DNA from: Streptomyces sp. AC555_RSS877
Lineage (GTDB): Bacteria; Actinomycetota; Actinomycetes; Streptomycetales; Streptomycetaceae
NCBI RefSeq assembly: GCF_019049245.1
Contig: NZ_JAGMUK010000049.1
Span: forward strand, 1 to 43,533
Length of the DNA: 43,533 nucleotides
Reading direction: 5' to 3'
The notes under the pieces are model-generated. The model ran no database searches. It had not been told where the DNA came from and saw only the letters and a list, made by a program, of their open reading frames with translations. The position numbers and the translations under genes were made by a program. Of this stretch, positions 1-8,623 are shown in pieces; position 1 is the stretch's first letter; each line of letters opens with the position of its first letter.

Positions 1-713
1 GTTCAAGACTTCCGCCCGGGCGATCCTGATGGCGCGGGCTCCTCCGTTCTTCCCTCAGTGATCAACTACCTGTCAAACGGGGGACTGCGAACTGCTGTAC
101 TGCGTACCGCTGGTGATGCGTACTGCTCCGTGGCCTGTGACAGCGCCACGTTTCGGCAGCCAGCCCCGTCGCCCGTCGTGCGTCTGCTCTGGCTTGGAAC
201 CCCACTGCCGAACCTCCCGGTGCGCGCGCCCGCAGCCGACGCCTTCACCGAGGTACCGCTCACTCACTTCACTGCTGGATCCTGCGAACTGCGACTTGCT
301 GCACTTCTGACCGGCAGTTCGTGTCTGCCAGGCCCTGCTGTCTCTCTGAGCTACGAGAGCAACCATAACCACACCACCACCCAATGTCTACTCCAGCCAC
401 CACAGATTTCCGCGCACCCGACGAAGAGATAATCAGCCCCGATCCGAACAGTGACGGAGGACGAACACCAGACAGAGCCGGCCGCAACTGAGTCACCCCT
501 TGATGCCGGCGCCAGCCGGCCAAGCCGGATCCAGACCACTCCCCGTCACAGATCTGATGACGGATTAACCAGCCCAGAGCCGAACCAGCTCACTGCCGCA
601 GCGCCTGCCCCGCAGAACCGCAAGTTGAGAACCTCTCAATGACTGCCGCTCAAGCCGGATTTGGCCGCGACCTGCGGACAGGAACTGACCGCATCGCTCC
701 CTACGGTCGTTCC
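1..713. other. No gene recognised at left edge
   Basis: About 700 bases before the first convincing gene. Several short frames are open on both strands, but none has a recognisable domain, a good ribosome binding site or the expected Streptomyces codon bias. The part just before the reductase gene presumably carries its promoter, but no clear -10/-35 or operator palindrome was identified. Confidence 0.5.
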
Positions 714-1571
714 ATGACCCAGACGCAGAAGATTCTTGTCGCCGGTGCCACCGGAACCGTCGGCCGCCAAGTCGTCGCCGAACTGCTCACCCGCGGCCAC
801 GCGGTCCGCGCCCTCACCCGGGATGCATCGAGGGTCACGCTCCCGGACGGCGTCGAGGTCGTCCAGGGCGACCTCACCGAACCCGACAGCGTGATTCCGT
901 CCTTGGAGGGCGTCACCGGCCTCCATCTGATCACCTTCGACGGGCCTGACTTCGCCCCGTTGGAGACCGGCCCCCGGATCCTGGAGCTGGCCCGCGAGGC
1001 AGGCGTGCGGCGGGTCACCGTGCTGCATGGTGGCGGGCCGTCGCTGTTGGAAGACGCCGTGCGGGCGGACGGCGGTGTGGAGTGGTCTGTTCTCATGCCG
1101 GTCGAGTTCATGGCCAACGCCCTGGAGTGGGCGGAGGGGATCGTGGCCTCGGGTGAAGTCCGCGAGCCGTTCGTCTCCCGGCTGAGCGCCATGGTGCACG
1201 AGAGCGACATCGGCGCCGTCGCCGCGGTCGCGCTCACCGAGGGGGGCCACGGAGGCCAGGAGTACGTGATCACCGGCCCCGAGCTGTTGACCGTCGGCGA
1301 CAAGGTGGCGACGATCGCCGCCGCCCTTGACCGGGAGATCGCCCTGGTCGAGCTGGCCGAGGAGGAGGCCGTCGCGCAATGGCGGGCGGCGGGTCACCCG
1401 GAGGACGTCATCGGCTTCCTGCTCGAGGCGTACGGGGACACCCCGGAGGTGGGTCGTACGGTCGTCGACACGGTCGAGAAGGTCACCGGCCGCCCGGCCC
1501 GCACTTTCGCCCAGTGGGCTGCGGAGCACTCGGACGCCTTCACGGCAACGGCCCCCGCACACACGCCGTAG
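714..1571 (+). CDS. NmrA-like NAD(P)-binding reductase/regulator
   Basis: A 285-residue single-domain Rossmann protein of the atypical SDR/NmrA type. The dinucleotide-binding motif GATGTVG lies at residues 11-17, right after the first beta strand (ILVAGA). It is followed by RALTRD, the usual NADP-phosphate contact region, and by the VVQGDL strand typical of NmrA/NAD(P)H azoreductase-like proteins. Family members are either NAD(P)-dependent reductases or redox-sensing proteins, and the substrate cannot be predicted here. The start at 714 is chosen because the open frame extends only 25 residues further upstream with no homology-like sequence, and the family normally begins just before the Rossmann strand. 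It appears monocistronic, with no obvious operon partner. Confidence 0.85.
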   Translation: MTQTQKILVAGATGTVGRQVVAELLTRGHAVRALTRDASRVTLPDGVEVVQGDLTEPDSVIPSLEGVTGLHLITFDGPDFAPLETGPRILELAREAGVRRVTVLHGGGPSLLEDAVRADGGVEWSVLMPVEFMANALEWAEGIVASGEVREPFVSRLSAMVHESDIGAVAAVALTEGGHGGQEYVITGPELLTVGDKVATIAAALDREIALVELAEEEAVAQWRAAGHPEDVIGFLLEAYGDTPEVGRTVVDTVEKVTGRPARTFAQWAAEHSDAFTATAPAHTP

Positions 1572-1792
1572 CACCGCGTCGTAGGTGACACGGACGCGGA
1601 AGGATCCGCAAGACAGGTGTCGACCGCGTCCGCGTCCTGCGTCGCCCGGCAGAGCCGCGTGACTCCCCCTCTCGCGAACATCGACTATCCGCCTGGACTC
1701 CCGTCCGACGCACGCCGCCGCCCCTCGGACGCGGAGCACCTTGGCAGGCACCGCGCGGTCGCGGCCGCCGGCCAGGCCGCGGGACCGGAGGA

Positions 1793-2197
1793 GTGGCTTC
1801 CGTCATAGCCCAGCCGCCCCGGCCCTGGTGGGGTGGCTGGATGCGTACCGCCCTCCCCGCCGTGCGCGGCTACCTGCCGCCGCTCCTGGTTCACCTCCTG
1901 ATAGGAGTCCCCACGGCCCTCGCAGTCCTCTGCACACGCTGGTACATCGCCTACGGCCACTGCCAGTACGACGACCTGGGCCGCCGCGACCTGGACGGCT
2001 GCACCTACGACCAGATCGAGAACAGCGGCTTCGCCCTGATCGCCCTGATCCTCATCGGCGCCCTCGTCCTCCTCCTGCTCCTCCTCTTCGACGTCCTCCG
2101 CCCCCTGCACGCCGGCCGCCCGCTCAAACCACGCCTGCTCACCCTGCCGGCGGTCCTGATCCCGTACGCGGTGTACGTGATGAACGGGGGGTGGTGA
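1793..2197 (+). CDS. Small membrane protein of unknown function
   Basis: 134 residues with three hydrophobic segments, at about 27-48, 80-100 and 112-130. A polar loop of about 25 residues between the first two carries two cysteines (GHCQYDDLG and GCTYDQIE), which suggests an extracytoplasmic disulfide-linked loop. No domain was recognised. The GTG start at 1793 has a purine-rich GGAGGA directly abutting it, unusually close. ATG 1841 (MRTALPAV) is a real alternative, with GGTGGGGTGG at better spacing. It resembles in size and layout the three-segment membrane protein at 2882, and the two flank a STAS-like gene. Confidence 0.6.
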   Translation: MASVIAQPPRPWWGGWMRTALPAVRGYLPPLLVHLLIGVPTALAVLCTRWYIAYGHCQYDDLGRRDLDGCTYDQIENSGFALIALILIGALVLLLLLLFDVLRPLHAGRPLKPRLLTLPAVLIPYAVYVMNGGW

Positions 2198-2453
2198 GCA
2201 CTGTCGAAGCGGACTGTCGTCGGGAGGGCGCTTCTGCTTCGGGGGCTGCCTTCGTGAGCCGAGGATCGGACGCCAGGGCCCTGACCGGCCGTCCGGCGCG
2301 TCCCTGGCTGCCGGGGTCCTGCGGGTCCTGCCCTTGACAGTCATCAAGCGCCTCCACGCGAAGTGCAGCCAGACTCGCTGGGCGGCAAAGTGGACGGAAC
2401 CGGCCGAGCGCGCTTCCGCCACGGACGGACTGGCCAGTGGGAGGTTGCACAGC

Positions 2454-2804
2454 ATGTTGTCTCATGCGCTCGAGCGTGGCGTCCTCGTCATCACCGTGCA
2501 CGACGATCCCGGCATAGTCGGGCGCGCCACGCTTGCGGTGGAGATCAGCAACCTCGTTGACGCCCACAAGCCGCTGCCCGTCGTCATCGTCCTTGACGAG
2601 CCGGCCACCGGCGGTGCAGCGGTGAGTGCGGTCCTGCGCGCTCATCGCATGTGCAGCAGCCATGGCGTCCGGATGTCCGTGGCCACCGGCAGTGCCCCTG
2701 CGCGACGGCTGCTCGAGACGAATGCCGACACCAGCGGCCCTCGGCTGGTCATTCACGCGCGGACCGACACCGCCATCGCCGCGGCTTTCACCGCAGCCGT
2801 GTGA
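2454..2804 (+). CDS. STAS-like (anti-sigma antagonist fold) protein
   Basis: A 116-residue protein with the alternating strand/helix pattern of a single STAS domain. It begins VLVITVHDDPG, continues PVVIVLDEPA in the position of the central strand, and ends with VRMSVATG and RLVIHAR strands. STAS proteins in Streptomyces normally bind anti-sigma kinases. The usual DSSG phosphorylation motif is not evident here (the segment reads EPATGGAAV), so it may be a divergent, non-phosphorylated member. The ATG at 2454 is chosen over earlier codons of the open frame because GGGAGG lies about nine bases upstream and the STAS pattern starts right after it. No cognate kinase gene is adjacent. Confidence 0.65.
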   Translation: MLSHALERGVLVITVHDDPGIVGRATLAVEISNLVDAHKPLPVVIVLDEPATGGAAVSAVLRAHRMCSSHGVRMSVATGSAPARRLLETNADTSGPRLVIHARTDTAIAAAFTAAV

Positions 2805-2881
2805 CGGACGTTTCGCCTTGCGCCGAGTCTGGTTGGGCAGGTGGAGGAACCTCGCAGCATCGTGGTGCGTCAAGCCTTGGC

Positions 2882-3298
2882 ATGGAAAGACAGACCAATC
2901 CGCCCTGGATGGCAGGCTGCTTGACATTGATCGCAGGGGCGCTCGCTGGCTTTGGCGCCTACCGGCTGTCCCATGCGGCGCGCCGGACCTGCGCCGTCAT
3001 CCTGCGGGAACACCCGAGCCTGTTCGATCCGTGGACCTGGGAAGCACCGCTGACAGTCCTCGCGGCGGGATTCACGGGCTTGGCTGCGTGGGCGCTGCCC
3101 GCAGTCATGCTGCGGGATCGAAAGCGCCGGTACCTGAACTTGCTGATACCACCTGTGGTCTTCCTGGCAGCAATGCTCGCACTGGCTCTGGTGCACTTCG
3201 CCTGGCTCGGGACACCGCTCGGGGTGGGGAACGACACCAATGGCGACTGCTCCTTGGACAATGTCCCACCCTGGTGGCCTGGATGGCTGCCTACGTGA
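2882..3298 (+). CDS. Three-segment membrane protein of unknown function
   Basis: 138 residues with hydrophobic helices at roughly 12-28, 55-75 and 88-108. The C-terminal tail of about 25 residues (GVGNDTNGDC, PPWWPGWLPT) is rich in Trp and Pro and probably faces outside. No catalytic motif is visible and no family was assigned. The ATG at 2882 is chosen because the preceding part of the frame is arginine/histidine-rich and overlaps the STAS gene as a shadow. The ribosome binding site is weak. The gene follows the STAS-like gene by 77 bases and may be cotranscribed with it. Confidence 0.6.
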   Translation: MERQTNPPWMAGCLTLIAGALAGFGAYRLSHAARRTCAVILREHPSLFDPWTWEAPLTVLAAGFTGLAAWALPAVMLRDRKRRYLNLLIPPVVFLAAMLALALVHFAWLGTPLGVGNDTNGDCSLDNVPPWWPGWLPT

Positions 3299-3299
3299 G

Positions 3300-3683
3300 G
3301 TGGGCGACGGAGGAATTCTTCCTGGTGATCGATGGTGTGACGGTCGATCCCGGCCAGCAGATCGTTCAGGTCGGTGGTGGCCCAACTACCCGAGTGGCTC
3401 GCCCTGCCAGGTGCGGACGTACAACACCAGCACGCGGGCGGATTTGACGGCCTCGACGCGGAATCCGGGGTCAGTGATGAGGAATCAGGAGCGGTGCTGC
3501 CAGGGCTCGGGGGCGCTCCTGGTCAGCCAGCGGCGCACGGCGGAAGCCGACACGAAGGCGACGAGGCCCTCCGATGGCCTTACGGGCCGGACCTGCAAAC
3601 GATCACCGGTACAGCGGCACACCGGTCTCGACGGGTAACTGGCGGGCCGGCGCTGTGATCTCAGCGGACTGGACTGTGGTGAG
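3300..3683 (-). pseudogene. IS630-family transposase remnant
   Basis: Reading the minus strand, three pieces of an IS630 transposase appear in order but in different frames. The first is ARQLPVETGVPLYR (about 3606-3683). The second is VSASAVRRWL followed by PWQHRS (about 3485-3570), where a TGA replaces the Trp codon normally found after HRS; it continues as FLITDPGF, VLYVRTWQGEPLG to a TAG at 3386-3388. The third is TTDLNDLLAGIDRH (about 3340-3380), resembling the extreme C-terminus of the family. The DDE catalytic middle and the N-terminal HTH are missing. At least one frameshift, two stops and a large internal deletion make it inactive. No terminal inverted repeats were located. Confidence 0.75.
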
Positions 3684-3740
3684 CCTGCGATCGTGCTGCC
3701 GTCGCGTTGCTGCTTGGCAAAGACCCGGCGACGCAGTGTA

Positions 3741-3755
3741 CGAGATGCCATCTCG
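3741..3755. promoter_or_regulatory. Perfect palindrome upstream of sugar-binding lipoprotein
   Basis: CGAGATG-C-CATCTCG is a perfect inverted repeat with 7-base arms and a one-base spacer. It lies 114 bases before the lipoprotein start, a plausible place for an operator. The same stretch borders the decayed IS630 element, so an origin in the element is possible. Function is inferred. Confidence 0.4.
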
Positions 3756-3868
3756 CATATCGTAAGCTAGTTCCGTTCGACGCTGAGGGTCGCCTCCGTG
3801 TTGGCCTTTCAGTCGCGTGGGCGGCGATGCAGCGCCCACGTCCGGATCGCACCTGAAGTGAGCTCCCG

Positions 3869-4978
3869 ATGCGACGTATCGCCATATCCGTGGCCGCCAC
3901 CACCATCTCCGTCTCGCTCGCCGGATGCGGCGCGCTCAACGCGACGGGGAGCATGGATGACGCGAGCCCGACCAAGGGCGACGACATCAACGTGGGGCTG
4001 CTGCTGCCGGAGAAGTCGAACCCCCAGTACGAGCAGTTTCACTACCCCGTCATCAAGGCGAAGGTCGCGTCCCTCACGCACGGCAAGGGCCGGGTCGAGT
4101 ACGCCAATGCCGAGGCGGACGCGGGCAAGCAGGCCCGACAGCTGAAGCAGATGATCCACGAGCGGGTCGACGTGATCCTGCTGGACCCCGTCGACGCGCA
4201 CGCCATCGCCGGCGGGGTGAGGGAGGCCAAGGAGGCCGGAATCCCGGTCATCGCCTACGACCGGCTGGCCGAGGGCCCGATCGACGCGTACATCACCTTC
4301 GACAACGAACTCGTCGGCGAGGTGCAGGGCCGCTCCCTGCTGGAGGCCCTCGGCGAGGACGTCGGCATGTCCGACAAAATCGTCATGATGAACGGCTCGC
4401 CCACCGACCCGAACGCCCAGCAGTTCAAGGCGGGCGCACTCCGCGTGCTCGACGGCAGGGTGACGATCGCCAGGTCGTTCGACACCAAGGACTGGAAGCC
4501 GCAGAACGCCGAGAAGAACATGGCCGAGGCGATCAAGGAAATCGGCAAGAACAACATCAAGGCCGTCTACGCCGCCAACGACGGCCTGGCGGCCAGCATC
4601 GTCAAGGCGCTGAAGGCCGCAGGCGTGACCAACCTCCCGCCGATCACCGGGCAGGACGCGGAGCTGTCGGCAGTGCAGCGGATCGTCAGCGGCGAGCAGT
4701 ACATGAGTGTGTACAAGCCGTACCCCCAGGAGGCCGAGAACGCCGCGGCGATGGCCGTGACGAAGGCCCAGGGGAAGGACATCCAGTTCGACGCCCTCAC
4801 CGGCGAGAGAGTCAACAGCACCACCCACAAGGACATCCCGACACACCTCGTGCCCGTCGTCGCCCTGAGGAAGGACAACATCAAGGACACGGTCATCAAG
4901 GACGGCATGTTCGAACCGTCCGACATATGCACGCCAGAACTCGCAGCCGCCTGCGCGGCGGCAGGCCTGCAGAAGTAG
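3869..4978 (+). CDS. Sugar ABC transporter substrate-binding lipoprotein (XylF/ChvE-like)
   Basis: 369 residues. The N-terminus is a lipoprotein signal: MRRIAISV, a hydrophobic stretch, then the lipobox LAGC with the lipidated cysteine at residue 20. The mature part is a type I periplasmic-binding fold of the xylose/multiple-sugar group. Landmarks are INVGLLLP (first strand), QMIHERVDVILLDP (the substrate-contact strand), IPVIAYDRL, then KIVMMNGSPTDPNAQQF and KAVYAANDGLA, ending GQDAELSAVQRI. Members capture a pentose or similar sugar outside the membrane and deliver it to a permease. No permease or ATPase gene is adjacent, so it is an orphan component here. GAAGTGAG ahead of ATG 3869 supports the start. 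Confidence 0.9.
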   Translation: MRRIAISVAATTISVSLAGCGALNATGSMDDASPTKGDDINVGLLLPEKSNPQYEQFHYPVIKAKVASLTHGKGRVEYANAEADAGKQARQLKQMIHERVDVILLDPVDAHAIAGGVREAKEAGIPVIAYDRLAEGPIDAYITFDNELVGEVQGRSLLEALGEDVGMSDKIVMMNGSPTDPNAQQFKAGALRVLDGRVTIARSFDTKDWKPQNAEKNMAEAIKEIGKNNIKAVYAANDGLAASIVKALKAAGVTNLPPITGQDAELSAVQRIVSGEQYMSVYKPYPQEAENAAAMAVTKAQGKDIQFDALTGERVNSTTHKDIPTHLVPVVALRKDNIKDTVIKDGMFEPSDICTPELAAACAAAGLQK

Positions 4979-5339
4979 TGCTCCTGACCCGCTTCCTCGG
5001 CGGGCCGCCGACATGCTGATGGGCTAGGGCATCGGCGCACTGATCGGCCCGGGCCACGACTGCAAGCGAGCCGCCAAGGCCACCAGCGCCGCCGAGTCGC
5101 TTCTCCCAAAGGGTCCCGCCCGGCAGCACCGCCACCCTCGCTGAGGTGAAGAAGCCGAACCGGCCCCGGGGGCCGCTCCGGACCTCACCTCGCGTACCGG
5201 CACCCGCACCCGAAACACGGTAGAGCCACACGACGGCCGAGAGCCGCCCTGGCCACGGGGCCCTCAGAGACGGCCGCGCCCCCGGGCTCTCGCTTCGCCG
5301 TCAGGGGAGGCCCAGCCCCACAGCCCAGCCCGCTCGGCG
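4979..5339. other. No gene seen
   Basis: Convergent gap between the lipoprotein gene and the VOC gene. Frames open here lack recognisable domains. No strong terminator hairpin with a T-run was found. Confidence 0.5.
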
Positions 5340-6125
5340 TCAGGACGACAGGGCGAGGACGCAGAACTCGTGGCCCTCCGGGTCGGCCAGGCACGTCCAC
5401 GGGACGTCGCCCTGGCCGAGGTCGAGGTCGGTGGCACCGAGGGTCCGCAGTCGAGCCACCTCCGCTGCTTTGTCGTCACCGGGGTACGGCAGCAGGTCAA
5501 GATGGACGCGGTCTGGCACGGTCTTCCCGCCGGGCGTACGGAGGAACTCGAGATACGGGCCGACACCCTTGGCGGAGCGCAGCACCGCATGATCGTCGGT
5601 CACCTCGTGCAAGGTCCAGTCCATCGCCTGGCCCCAGAACCGGGCCATGGCCCGCGGATCCACGCAGTCGACCACCACCCGGGCGATCGGCCCGGTGTCC
5701 CGGTAGGTTTCCCGAGGATCCAGCACGCAGAACTCGTTGCCCTCGGGGTCGGCGAGGACCGTCCACGGCACTTCGCCCTGGCCCACGTGGGCGGGCGTCG
5801 CACCGAGAGCCTGGAGTCGCGCGACCAACTCCACCTGGTGGACCGCAGAGGTGCTGGCGAGATCGAGGTGCACACGGTTCTTTGTCGTTGTCTTGGGTTC
5901 CGGGACGGCAACGACGTCGACGCAGACGGCGACCGGGTCCGGCCAAGCGAAGCCGCCGACGGGTCCACCGTCGGTCCCGACCGGTCCCACGTCGGTCGCG
6001 CCGGGTCCCGTGTAGGTCGCGCCACGCCCCTCGTACAGACCCCAGCCGAGCGCCTCCGCCCAGAACCGGCCGACCGCCGAGTCATCAAGGGCCTTTATGT
6101 TCACCTGGACAGGTCGCAGTGCCAT
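5340..6125 (-). CDS. Two-domain VOC (glyoxalase/bleomycin-resistance fold) protein
   Basis: 261 residues made of two tandem VOC modules. The first runs from about 1 to 128 (VQVNIKALD, AEALGW, then VHLDLAS and the closing EGNEFCVLDP). The second runs from about 138 to 261 (ARVVVDCVDP, WGQAMDW, VHLDLLP, EGHEFCVLAL). Both halves end with the same PWTVLADPEGNEFC / PWTCLADPEGHEFC phrase, showing internal duplication. This is the layout of Streptomyces proteins often called glyoxalase-like; substrate and metal use are unknown. The ATG at 6125 (MALRPVQVNI) is preferred over 6143, because the six extra residues are not domain-like. It reads toward the lipoprotein gene. Confidence 0.85.
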   Translation of the reverse strand: MALRPVQVNIKALDDSAVGRFWAEALGWGLYEGRGATYTGPGATDVGPVGTDGGPVGGFAWPDPVAVCVDVVAVPEPKTTTKNRVHLDLASTSAVHQVELVARLQALGATPAHVGQGEVPWTVLADPEGNEFCVLDPRETYRDTGPIARVVVDCVDPRAMARFWGQAMDWTLHEVTDDHAVLRSAKGVGPYLEFLRTPGGKTVPDRVHLDLLPYPGDDKAAEVARLRTLGATDLDLGQGDVPWTCLADPEGHEFCVLALSS

Positions 6126-6299
6126 GCTGACGACCCTATGCACTCTGCAACAACTTCCACAGGTGCCGTTGCCAAACTAAGTGCTGGAGCCTCTGCGGTG
6201 GGTGACGGCGCTCCTCGCGACTTGCTCTCGGAGGTCACCGTCTTGTGCTTTGGCACGCTCTCTGACCACTGAAGAAGACTGTGCGTCATGGCCGGCGTT

Positions 6300-7175
6300 T
6301 CAGCCGATGCGAGCTCCTGCGCCGCTGACACGGACGCGCGAGTCACCCGCGCGCAGCGTCACCGTGAGCTCGCCGGGGCGGCCCAGGTCTTCCCCTTGGT
6401 GCAGGGTCAGGACGGCGTCCTCGGCGACCAGGCCGAGTTCCCGGGCGTACGCACCGAACGCGGCGGCCGCAGCGCCGGTCGCCGGGTCCTCGACGACGCC
6501 GCCGACTGGGAACGGGTCACGGACGTGGAAGACGGTCGCCGACTCCCGCCACACCAACTGGACCGTGGTCAGGTCCAAGCGGTGCATCAGGGCCTCCAGG
6601 CGCGCGAAGTCATACGCGAGATCTGCGAGGCGGGCGCGCGTCGCCGACCCGAGAACGAGATGGCGGGCCCCGGCGAACGCGATACGGGGCGGGAAGGCCG
6701 GGTCGAGATCAGCAGCCGGCCAGTCAAGCGCGGCGAGCACCTCCGCGAGGTCGGCGTCGGTGATCTCCTCGATGTGCGGCTCGACACTGGTGAGCGTGGC
6801 CCTGACCGTCCCGCCCTCCTCGACCACCTCCACCGGTACTGTCCCGGCCCGCGTCACGAACATCAGTTCGCCGGGACCTATCCGCTCGGCGAGTGCGACG
6901 GCCGTGGCGACGGTGGCGTGCCCACAGAACGGCACCTCGGCCTTGGGGCTGAAGTATCGGATGGTGTACGCCCGCCCCTCCTGACCACCGAGGCCTTCCG
7001 GGGGCGCGGTCAGGAACGCGGACTCCGAGTATCCGAGATCGGCGGCAATGGCCAGCATGCCGCTGTCGTCCAGGGCAGCGGCGTCCAGGACGACGCCGGC
7101 GGGGTTGCCGCCGTCGGGGTCGCTGGAAAAGGCCGTGTATCGCAACACCTCAGGGCGCGGCGCATTCGTCGTCAT
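6300..7175 (-). CDS. PhzF-family isomerase/epimerase-like protein
   Basis: 291 residues, the usual length for the PhzF/YddE family with its diaminopimelate-epimerase-like double hot-dog fold. Motifs in order are GGNPAGVV (residues 22-29), the catalytic-loop SESAF with Glu51, PFCGHATVATAVAL (about 82-95) and DPATGAAAAAFGAYA near residue 230. In PhzF itself the equivalent Glu performs proton transfer during phenazine synthesis. No other phenazine genes are here, so the role is probably another isomerisation and the substrate is unknown. The next minus-strand gene, the VOC protein, lies 174 bases downstream. Confidence 0.85.
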   Translation of the reverse strand: MTTNAPRPEVLRYTAFSSDPDGGNPAGVVLDAAALDDSGMLAIAADLGYSESAFLTAPPEGLGGQEGRAYTIRYFSPKAEVPFCGHATVATAVALAERIGPGELMFVTRAGTVPVEVVEEGGTVRATLTSVEPHIEEITDADLAEVLAALDWPAADLDPAFPPRIAFAGARHLVLGSATRARLADLAYDFARLEALMHRLDLTTVQLVWRESATVFHVRDPFPVGGVVEDPATGAAAAAFGAYARELGLVAEDAVLTLHQGEDLGRPGELTVTLRAGDSRVRVSGAGARIG

Positions 7176-7402
7176 GTTCGCGGCAACGCGAGGCAGACCC
7201 GCGGCTATTCCTGCACGCGGGATCGCAGGTGGGGACGGAGGCGGACGGGTCCACGCTGTTCACCCGGTAGGGCCATGAGTCGCTCACTGGGCATCACAGC
7301 GGGACCATCGTCCTGGGAGCAGGAAGGGCTCGCTGGGAACCCCCGCACTTACGGCCCGCGGTAGCGCTGCACCGGTGGGGATGCTCGTCTTGCAGGGCTG
7401 AA

Positions 7403-7428
7403 GCCGCCGCCCAGGGGCAGGCGGCGGC
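7403..7428 (-). terminator. GC hairpin after gas-vesicle operon
   Basis: GCCGCCGCC pairs with GGCGGCGGC (9-base arms, 8-base loop), just past the end of the GvpF gene on the minus strand. There is no strong T-run, so it may be a terminator or an mRNA-stabilising hairpin. Confidence 0.45.
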
Positions 7429-7436
7429 ACTGCTTC

Positions 7437-8228
7437 TTACCCGTCCGTCGGCCGGGCTGCCGCGGCTCCGAACGCTTCTGCGGTGGCTCCTTCGGCCTCC
7501 TGGGACGAGGGGGTGTCGACGAAGCTGTAGGGCGGCAGAGGGCCGTGAACACGCAACTCCAGGTGCGGGTGCTCCTGACGGAGTTCCTCGACCGCTGCCA
7601 GGAACTGCTCCGCTGAACCGCGGTCCACCAGGAAGGAGAGGTTGGCCAGCCAGCCGGTGCTCTGTGGCCCGACGCTGACTGCCTCGGCCGCCGGCGCCAG
7701 CGCCTGCTGAAGCAGTTCCGCGTCAGTCGCCTCGCGCGCGTGGACGGCATCAGCGACCATCTCTCCCATGCGGACCTTCTGCTCGTGCGACCCGCCGCCG
7801 GCCTTCCGGTTCGCCTCCGCCAGGGACCGGATCTCGTCGTTCTCCCCCATCACCAGGCGCAGCACGCCCTCTTCGTTGTGGTTGGCCTTGAGGTTGTACT
7901 CCGCCTTGCCGTCCAGCGTGCGCAGCCGCTCCAGGAGGTGCTCCGCGCGTTCGGCGAGCACCGTGGTCACCGTGTCGTCGTCCGGGGAGGTGCTGCCGAA
8001 CCGCATCGGCAGGACCACGTCATCCGCCCCGGCCGCATCCAGTACCCGTTGGTGAGCAAGCAGGTCACGCCGCTTGGGCCGCAGTTTCTCGGGGGCTTCA
8101 CTGACGATCGCGGCCAGCTCGCCCTGACGCAGAACGCGCACCGGCCGCGGAGGGTCTCCGATGCCCTCCAGGTCCTGCGGGAGTGAGGAGTGCGAGGCGC
8201 GGATGATCCCGTAGACGTAGTTGCTCAT
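7437..8228 (-). CDS. gvpF: Gas vesicle protein GvpF/GvpL
   Basis: 263 residues covering the full GvpL/GvpF family. It starts with the characteristic YVYGIIRAS strand. Further landmarks are ELAAIVSEAP, the KRRDLLAHQRVLD helix, VLPMRFGS, then GKAEYNLKA (equivalent to the family's VEWGVK region) and the second module with NLSFLVDRG and LELRVHGPLPPYSFVD. These proteins bind GvpA and are needed for gas-vesicle nucleation or assembly. The start codon overlaps the end of the gvpA-like gene by four bases (ATGA), indicating translational coupling. Whether it is GvpF or GvpL cannot be settled. Its position directly after GvpA favours GvpF. Confidence 0.88.
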   Translation of the reverse strand: MSNYVYGIIRASHSSLPQDLEGIGDPPRPVRVLRQGELAAIVSEAPEKLRPKRRDLLAHQRVLDAAGADDVVLPMRFGSTSPDDDTVTTVLAERAEHLLERLRTLDGKAEYNLKANHNEEGVLRLVMGENDEIRSLAEANRKAGGGSHEQKVRMGEMVADAVHAREATDAELLQQALAPAAEAVSVGPQSTGWLANLSFLVDRGSAEQFLAAVEELRQEHPHLELRVHGPLPPYSFVDTPSSQEAEGATAEAFGAAAARPTDG

Positions 8229-8623
8229 CCCTCTTGCTCCCTCCTGCGCGCGGCGGTCCGTGCCTTGCCCTCGTCACGGGCCTGCTGGAAGGCGTCGGAA
8301 ATTGTCTCCGCGGCGCCTGACAGGGCTCCCTTGGTCTTACCGCGGGCTCCGGATTCGGTGAGCTTGCCTGTGAGTTCCGTGAGCCCGGCCGGCTTGCGCG
8401 GCCCCGCCTCCAGATCGAGACGGTTGCACGCCTCGGCGAAGCGCAGGTACGTGTCGACGCTGGCGACCACGATCCGGATGTCGATCTTGAGTATCTCGAT
8501 ACCGACGAGGGAGACCCGCACGAACGCGTCGATCACCAGCCCGCGGTCGAGAATGAGCTCAAGAACGTCGTAGAGGCCACTGGAACCTCCTCCGCCGCCA
8601 CCCTGCTGTGTCGCCACGGTCAT
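8225..8623 (-). CDS. gvpA: Gas vesicle structural protein GvpA/GvpJ family
   Basis: 132 residues. After a Gly-rich leader (QQGGGGGGSSG) comes the conserved gas-vesicle core LYDVLELILDRGLVIDAFV, with VGIEILKIDIRIVVASVDTYLRFAEA forming the beta-hairpin and helix-2 region. A charged C-terminal tail of about 65 residues follows, longer than in cyanobacterial GvpA but usual for Streptomyces. It would polymerise into, or cap, the protein shell. ATG 8623 is chosen because AAGGGG lies eight bases upstream; a GTG at 8632 is also possible. No gvpG, gvpJ, gvpK, gvpO or gvpS is found nearby, so this is a reduced locus. Confidence 0.88.
   Translation of the reverse strand: MTVATQQGGGGGGSSGLYDVLELILDRGLVIDAFVRVSLVGIEILKIDIRIVVASVDTYLRFAEACNRLDLEAGPRKPAGLTELTGKLTESGARGKTKGALSGAAETISDAFQQARDEGKARTAARRREQEG

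Noticed and set aside
636..713. Earlier start (639) for the NmrA-like gene
   Set aside because: The extra 25 residues have no strand/helix pattern of the family, which starts just before the Rossmann strand.
3809..5014. 401-codon minus-strand frame opposite the sugar-binding lipoprotein
   Set aside because: The plus strand has a signal peptide, lipobox and periplasmic-binding motifs; the minus frame is a shadow.
6300..7175. Phenazine biosynthesis locus suggested by the PhzF-like gene
   Set aside because: No phzA-E or phzG homologues are present; PhzF-like isomerases are common outside phenazine clusters.
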